Shown one piece after another: positions 5,651-9,965 of a stretch of DNA of 9,965 nucleotides (the stretch's first letter is position 1; each line of letters starts with the position of its first letter). The notes under the pieces were generated by a model that did not search any database, had not been told where the DNA came from, and was given only the letters and a program-made list of their open reading frames with translations. Position numbers and translations under genes: made by a program. Source of the DNA: Candidatus Krumholzibacteriota bacterium (lineage in GTDB: Bacteria > Krumholzibacteriota > Krumholzibacteriia > Krumholzibacteriales > Krumholzibacteriaceae). The DNA is taken from NCBI GenBank assembly GCA_030672805.1, contig DAOVFR010000068.1:1-9965 (forward strand). The letters run 5' to 3'.

Positions 5651-6534
5651 CTGTCACCCAGTTCGAACTCCATCGGCATGAAGGCGTAATCAAACCGCAG
5701 GTTCCGGTAGTAGATACCGCACCCCAGCGTGGCGCCCTGCACGTTGTAGTTCGACTTGTAGCCGAAGCGGACTGCCAGCAGGCGCTGGTACGTGTACTCC
5801 GTTCCCATGTGTACCTTCATATCGTTGTCATTGGGAAAGAGCACGTCGAGAGCGAGCAGAAGCCTGCCGTGAAGCCAGTCTTCCTCCCTGCTGTATGCGG
5901 CGCCGCCACGCAGGACGAACGGTGGGTAGAATTTTTCGGTAACGAACGTTGCCTGGGGACCGAGGTTCAGTATGGACGCGGCAAACGTCAATCCCTCGAT
6001 CATGCTCTGGTGTGTGATGCCTATATCGACTGCCCAGCCTGTGGCCGACTCGAAATCTATTTTCTCGTAGATGAGCTTCACGGCGGCGCCGGCCGAAAGG
6101 TTCGGCATGATGTCCCTGCCGTATCCGGCCGAGAGTGCCATGTCATACGGTGAGAACGTCCCGTCCGGCTTCAGGGACGGAATCGGTCCGTACCGTTCCA
6201 GCTCACCATAGTACAGCCCCGTAAAGTGCAGCCCGAATGCACCCCCGAGCAGTTCGGAGACGATCGATACCTGCTCAAAACGGATATCGACGAGCCATTC
6301 GGAGTGCGATACGTTGAGCGCGACACCGTCGGCCGCGGCCAGGCTGGCGGGATTGAAGTAGATCGCTGTCGGATCATCCGTGACCGCCGTGAAGGCCTCT
6401 CCCATTCCGCCGGCACGCGATCCGTTACCGAGCCGCAGGAACAGGAACCCGCTCGTGCCAGGCTCGCCGGCCGAAACGGGGATGCCGAAGGCTATCAGAA
6501 CAATTACGATCAGGACTGCTTTTCCAAGACTCAT
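5611..6534 (-). CDS. PorV/PorQ-family outer-membrane beta-barrel protein
   Basis: These 307 residues begin with a signal peptide (about 1-22, KAVLIVIVLIAFGIPVSA) and the hallmark opening of the PorV/PorQ family (UPF0164-like): 'GTSGFLFLRLGNGSRAGGMG' followed by EAFTAVTDDPTAIYFNPASLA. The rest is alternating beta strands with aromatic ends, finishing in the typical 'LGDSHRMSISV' last strand, as expected of an FadL-like outer-membrane barrel. In Bacteroidota, PorV carries type IX secretion substrates to the surface attachment complex, but many paralogues exist in FCB phyla and their roles are unknown. The ATG at 6534 is chosen because GGAGGG (6538-6543) lies just before it; an ATG five codons earlier would put that site inside the gene. 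It has its own promoter (6564-6592) and lies downstream of the secreted M6-like gene, whose C-terminal domain is of the sorting type. The 3' end overlaps lpxH by 40 bp. Confidence 0.85.
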   Translation of the reverse strand: MSLGKAVLIVIVLIAFGIPVSAGEPGTSGFLFLRLGNGSRAGGMGEAFTAVTDDPTAIYFNPASLAAADGVALNVSHSEWLVDIRFEQVSIVSELLGGAFGLHFTGLYYGELERYGPIPSLKPDGTFSPYDMALSAGYGRDIMPNLSAGAAVKLIYEKIDFESATGWAVDIGITHQSMIEGLTFAASILNLGPQATFVTEKFYPPFVLRGGAAYSREEDWLHGRLLLALDVLFPNDNDMKVHMGTEYTYQRLLAVRFGYKSNYNVQGATLGCGIYYRNLRFDYAFMPMEFELGDSHRMSISVFSNGS

Positions 6535-6537
6535 CGT

Positions 6538-6543
6538 CCCTCC
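6538..6543 (-). promoter_or_regulatory. Ribosome binding site that decides the PorV-like start
   Basis: GGAGGG lies 3 nt before the ATG at 6534 (GGAGG is 4 nt away). It falls within codons 3 and 4 of the reading frame if the ATG at 6549 is used, which argues for the downstream start and a signal peptide beginning MSLGKAV. Confidence 0.6.
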
Positions 6544-6563
6544 AATCATACGTGCACTGTATA

Positions 6564-6592
6564 AATGTATACCATGAGAAGCGTCCCGTCAA
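6564..6592 (-). promoter_or_regulatory. Candidate sigma70-type promoter of the PorV-like gene
   Basis: TTGACG (6587-6592, 5 of 6) and TACATT (6564-6569, 4 of 6) are 17 bp apart, between the terminator of the upstream gene and the ribosome binding site at 6538-6543. Transcription would begin near 6557, giving a leader of about 23 nt. TACATT is the same -10 hexamer as in the proximal sigma-gene promoter, which mildly supports both. Confidence 0.5.
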
Positions 6593-6608
6593 CGAGCATG
6601 TTGTACGG

Positions 6609-6649
6609 AAAATCAACCTGCAAGGCAGGTATTGCGCTTCCCTTGCAGG
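6609..6649 (-). terminator. Intrinsic terminator after the M6-like gene
   Basis: On the minus strand a perfect 9-bp stem, CCTGCAAGG (6641-6649) with CCTTGCAGG (6617-6625), encloses a 15-nt loop and is followed by TTGATTTT (6609-6616). The hairpin begins one base after the TAA stop at 6651. The T-run is interrupted by GA and the loop is long, so termination may be partial. Confidence 0.6.
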
Positions 6650-6650
6650 G

Positions 6651-9600
6651 TTACCTGATTACGGCGATCTTTCTCGCACCCTCCCAGCTCCAGCCTTCTC
6701 CCGACACGCTCAGAACGATTATATATATACCGCCGGCCATCTCGGCGGTGTTAAACGTTTCCTCGAATGGAACGCTGCTCCCCTCGAACCACATGTGCCT
6801 GCGCTTCCGCTCGAATACCATCTCTCCCTCGAGATTCAGTATCAGCACTCTTACGTCGGCCGGCCCCTTGAGACCGATCCGCACCGTGAATGTCCCAATC
6901 GTAACGGGGTTCGGATAGCTGATAAACGTCTCCGGATCGATCCACCGCTCCGGACCGCCGGGTAGCTCCGTACTGCTCCACCGGCCGGTCCCGCCTATGT
7001 CTCTTCTGAAAAAACGCCATCCTGCGGCGGTTCCGGCGGACCGCCCCGTTGCATATCTCCGTATGGACGATCTGTCCCGGACGGTTCCGGAGGAAGGGTA
7101 GATTCCCCCATCGAGAAGTTCCACCGATCCGACGGCAAAGATATTCACCTCGTCGGCGGCGCCGAGAACAACGGCCGGCGACTCTGACCCGTCACCCTCT
7201 CCCGGAACCGGCCATCCGGCGACCGGCCGCGCCGAGGTCTCGTATGCATGCAGAGCTCCGCTTCCCGCCGCGAAAAGGACTTCCAACACTGCGTCCCCGT
7301 CCAGATCGGCGATCACGGGAGACGGTGGAGGACTTGCCTTCTCGAGGCGCATCACCTCGTCCGGCAGGAATATGGGCCAGTCATCGAGAAGCGTACCGAA
7401 GCCGGTGAAGAGGTATAGACTCGTCTCGTCGCGCACGGCTGTCTCGGGCACGCCGTCACCATCCACGTCCTCCAGGACCGGCGCCGACGGCCTCGCTCCC
7501 CATAAACGGGTCCTGTGTATCCCGCCGGCCGGGCTGTAATATACGAGCCCAAAACCGGGGACCGCCGCCACCATTTCATCCGACCCATCGCGGTCCACGT
7601 CGGCCGAGGCGATTGTCAGAAGATACTGGAACCCTGAAACTCCATCGATACAGGTCGATACCGTCCCGATCGTGTCGAGCTGAAGCTGCCCGGAGTGGAG
7701 AGGGATGAAATGAAGCCGCGCGGCGCCCCCCGCGGCGAGTGTGGCGAAGAACATTCCCTCCCATTGCTCTCCGTCTTGATTCGTCACCGATCCGGCGGAA
7801 GGATGAGACAGAAGCCGCCCTGCGGCCACGGGGACCTCGAAGATACCGGCTCCCACTCTGCGCCAGTCACCGCCCGGCAGCGTACTCGAATACCCGATGA
7901 AATACGCAAAGGTCGTATCGTCATCAGACGACAGGACGGCGACTTCAGGTGTAGCGTCGCCATCGATCTCCAGCGCGACCGGCAGCGATAAATATGTTCC
8001 GCGGAGGGAAAGGGATGCAGGCGTGCCGTCGTCGTCGATCATGTATGGTGTCCCCGAGATACGGTACGCATGAAGCTTGTTATCATCCGAAGCGAGAAAG
8101 CACTCGAGCGTGTCGTCACCATCGACATCGACACAAACCGGCGGGCCTGTCCACCGGGCTCCGGGCACCTCGAACGCGAGGCTGTATGACCCGTTCCACT
8201 CCGGTGCACCGGCGTCGTGCATCACGTACACCATTCCCGTATCGGAATGAACGGAGAGAACAAGCAGTTCTTCCCCGCCTCCCGGGTCCAGGTCGACTGC
8301 AACGGGGCTGATACCTCCGGCCGCCCCCTCGATCTCTATCCGCACCTGGTCGAGGGCAAGGGAAAATTTCACATCGAAGGTCATCACGAGGGCCGGCTCC
8401 GAGATATTGAAGACCTCGATTCCGGTCGGAACGCGTGCGTTACTCGCGCTCGAAGGGATGGTGCCAGGACCGAACCGGTCGCTGCTTCCCTCGCGGAAGG
8501 AGTCGAAATGGCTGCCGAACGCGTAACTCCCCCCCGGCCGGTCAAGGTCCTGTACGCCGTCGGCCTCCTCGAGGTCGATCCCCTTCAGCGCCGGGTTGTC
8601 TTCAGGCAGGAGGCCCGATTCTAGAGCCCTCAGGATGACCCACTCATCGACATGCCAGACCATGAGACCGCTCCCGGTGCGATACTTTGTGATCACACCC
8701 CCTCCCTGCTCCTCCCTGTACGAGGGATTCGTCTTCGAGGTGAGGAAATAGTCGAATTCCGCTCCCAGGAGCGTATCCTCGCTCTCCGGCCACCTGTTCC
8801 CGTTCACATCTATGAAATCGAACAGGTCGTCGAAGTCCGGATCGTGGACACGGTTGGCCAGGAGAAAGTACTCAGTCGAACTGATCGGTATCCTGACAAG
8901 GGATGTGTCCTGCGGTGCGGCCGTATTGATGTCGGCAAGCCTGATCGACCCGTCGCCGGTAACATCCACCGCATCGAACCATCCCATCAAGTACCGGTGA
9001 AAGGCGCATGGAAAGGCGGGAATGAAGCCGGCCGCATTGTACAACCCCCATCCCATAAGACCGAAAGCGCCTATTCCCTGTGAATCGGGAAATGGGGACG
9101 GTGTCGTGTCGATTAGCGGAAACAGCCCGATCCTCAAACCGATCTGGTATGCATAGATTCCGAGCGAACCGTACATGCTCCCGTCCTGTGACGCTGATTC
9201 AGGCCATACCATCAGGTTGTCGATATAGAACGGTTCGCCCCCGAGCGAATCTTCCGTCATCACTCCGGGGGGCGCCTGGAGGGAATCGGCCAGCACCCCC
9301 CGTATCTCTTCGGGATCCGCGAATCCCGACCAGATCTGCTCGGCGGAGTCTCTCAGGTCATCCGTCTCCTGGCCGGCCCCGGCGTGTATGACGGCAAAAG
9401 CCTCGAACCGGGCAAAGTTGACCGCCGAATCGGCCGCCTCCACGATCTCGACGAGCATCTCGACAATACGCTCATCCCACACTCCGTCCTCACCGTAGTA
9501 CCCCATCGGCCTGTCCAGCCGGACAACACCCGGTGCGAGCTCCCAGCAGAGCGAGAATCGGCCGCGTGACGCCCCCGTGAAATACTCGTCCAGGTGGCGC

Positions 9601-9881
9601 AATTCGTTCGCGAAGTACACCGAATCGTACGGTACCGGCACGGTGCTGAATTCCCGGTCGGAAAAGGACACCCGCAGCACGAGAACCTTGAGGGAATCGA
9701 CCGTTTCGAACCTGCCGGCGGAGCGGCTCCGGATCGCTTCCCTCTGAAAAGTGCCGTGGAAGGGTCCCCCCGGATCCCGGGGTCTGCCGGACCCGGCGGG
9801 ACGGGGTACGCGCGACCCTGCTTCCGCGTGAACGGAGATCAGCAGTAAAACCGGAAAGAAATAGCCAAAAAGCGTTCTCAT
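6651..9881 (-). CDS. Secreted M6-type peptidase-like protein with lost zinc site, FG-GAP/VCBS-like repeats and C-terminal sorting-type domain
   Basis: The 1076 residues start with a signal peptide (about 1-22). An M6 (immune inhibitor A)-like domain follows (about 60-505), with 'VLVLRVSFSD', 'DEYFTGASRGRFSL', 'FAVIHAGAGQE', 'GAFGLMGWG' (Met-turn), 'YFLLANR', 'GLMVWHVDE' and 'IDLEEADGVQDLD'. Where active members have HExxHxxGxxD, this protein has YQIGLRIGLFP (residues 245-255), so both His, the Glu and the Asp are gone and no other HExxH occurs; it is probably not a protease. Residues about 515-900 contain at least six repeats with DxDGD-like calcium motifs (near 530, 585, 638, 760, 805, 858), as in FG-GAP/VCBS propellers. 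Residues about 980-1076 begin 'FISYPNPVTIGTFTVRI' and end 'RKIAVIR', as in type IX sorting or FlgD-Ig domains. The ATG at 9881 lacks a clear ribosome binding site; a weak TTGTAG-17-TATCAT (9891-9919) would make it nearly leaderless. The neighbouring PorV-like gene may help export it. Confidence 0.88.
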   Translation of the reverse strand: MRTLFGYFFPVLLLISVHAEAGSRVPRPAGSGRPRDPGGPFHGTFQREAIRSRSAGRFETVDSLKVLVLRVSFSDREFSTVPVPYDSVYFANELRHLDEYFTGASRGRFSLCWELAPGVVRLDRPMGYYGEDGVWDERIVEMLVEIVEAADSAVNFARFEAFAVIHAGAGQETDDLRDSAEQIWSGFADPEEIRGVLADSLQAPPGVMTEDSLGGEPFYIDNLMVWPESASQDGSMYGSLGIYAYQIGLRIGLFPLIDTTPSPFPDSQGIGAFGLMGWGLYNAAGFIPAFPCAFHRYLMGWFDAVDVTGDGSIRLADINTAAPQDTSLVRIPISSTEYFLLANRVHDPDFDDLFDFIDVNGNRWPESEDTLLGAEFDYFLTSKTNPSYREEQGGGVITKYRTGSGLMVWHVDEWVILRALESGLLPEDNPALKGIDLEEADGVQDLDRPGGSYAFGSHFDSFREGSSDRFGPGTIPSSASNARVPTGIEVFNISEPALVMTFDVKFSLALDQVRIEIEGAAGGISPVAVDLDPGGGEELLVLSVHSDTGMVYVMHDAGAPEWNGSYSLAFEVPGARWTGPPVCVDVDGDDTLECFLASDDNKLHAYRISGTPYMIDDDGTPASLSLRGTYLSLPVALEIDGDATPEVAVLSSDDDTTFAYFIGYSSTLPGGDWRRVGAGIFEVPVAAGRLLSHPSAGSVTNQDGEQWEGMFFATLAAGGAARLHFIPLHSGQLQLDTIGTVSTCIDGVSGFQYLLTIASADVDRDGSDEMVAAVPGFGLVYYSPAGGIHRTRLWGARPSAPVLEDVDGDGVPETAVRDETSLYLFTGFGTLLDDWPIFLPDEVMRLEKASPPPSPVIADLDGDAVLEVLFAAGSGALHAYETSARPVAGWPVPGEGDGSESPAVVLGAADEVNIFAVGSVELLDGGIYPSSGTVRDRSSIRRYATGRSAGTAAGWRFFRRDIGGTGRWSSTELPGGPERWIDPETFISYPNPVTIGTFTVRIGLKGPADVRVLILNLEGEMVFERKRRHMWFEGSSVPFEETFNTAEMAGGIYIIVLSVSGEGWSWEGARKIAVIR

Positions 9882-9965
9882 CAGAACCGGATGATAATCA
9901 ACGGTATAGCAAACTACAAGTGTTTAACTTAATAGAAATGGGGAGAATGAAGATTCCTTGCCGCC

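Noticed and set aside
5467..6153. A 228-codon plus-strand frame overlapping lpxH and the PorV-like gene
   Set aside because: The protein has no recognisable features, begins inside lpxH in another frame and is fully explained by the real genes on both strands.
8919..8966. Dockerin-like calcium motif (DVTGDGSIRLADIN, residues 306-319) in the M6-like protein
   Set aside because: It is a single copy at the place where M6 proteins normally have a beta-strand region after the 'LGW' motif; dockerins need two such repeats.
9891..9919. Promoter TTGTAG-17-TATCAT before the M6-like gene
   Set aside because: The -35 matches at 3 of 6 positions and the start point would fall about 3 nt before the ATG with no ribosome binding site; too weak to list as a feature.

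Overview
The window reads as a chromosomal, cell-envelope-centred segment of a Gram-negative bacterium, most likely a lineage of the FCB superphylum (Bacteroidota, Fibrobacterota and the related candidate phyla); I cannot place it to phylum from sequence alone. The reasons are: a primary sigma factor of 287 residues with no region 1.1, as in Bacteroidota; a lipid A gene (lpxH), which implies an LPS outer membrane; a PorV/PorQ-family outer-membrane protein; and a large secreted protein ending in a 'YPNP...' Ig-like domain of the type IX sorting / FlgD-Ig kind. Seven of the eight genes are on the minus strand. There are no mobile elements, RNA genes or CRISPR arrays that I can see.

Layout, left to right. 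1-1892 holds a YbbR/CdaR-like protein (cut by the window edge) preceded 20 bp upstream by an AMIN-Amidase_3-LysM cell-wall amidase. 1998-2951 encodes a membrane-anchored coiled-coil LytM/M23 endopeptidase; the candidate promoter in front of it carries a run of ten G between the -35 and -10 boxes. 3055-3979 is the sigma factor with a good intrinsic terminator, followed by about 440 bp of AT-rich non-coding DNA with two candidate promoters. 4421-4762 is a small charged coiled-coil protein with a perfect Shine-Dalgarno sequence, divergent from lpxH (4892-5650, +). lpxH and the PorV-like gene (5611-6534, -) converge and overlap by 40 bp. 6651-9881 is a 1076-residue secreted M6-peptidase-like protein with its own terminator.

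Functionally, the left half is a peptidoglycan-remodelling group: an AmiB/C-type amidase with what looks like the regulatory insertion of that family, next to a LytM protein of EnvC-like build that could be its activator, next to a CdaR-like regulator. The right half is an export pair: a PorV-like barrel and a secreted protein with a C-terminal sorting-type domain. The most striking single observations are that the M6 protein has lost every residue of the HExxHxxGxxD zinc site (YQIGLRIGLFP instead), so it appears to be a pseudopeptidase, and that the M23 gene may be phase-variable through its G10 promoter spacer. No whole new system is evident; these two, and the amidase/LytM pairing, are the points worth following up.
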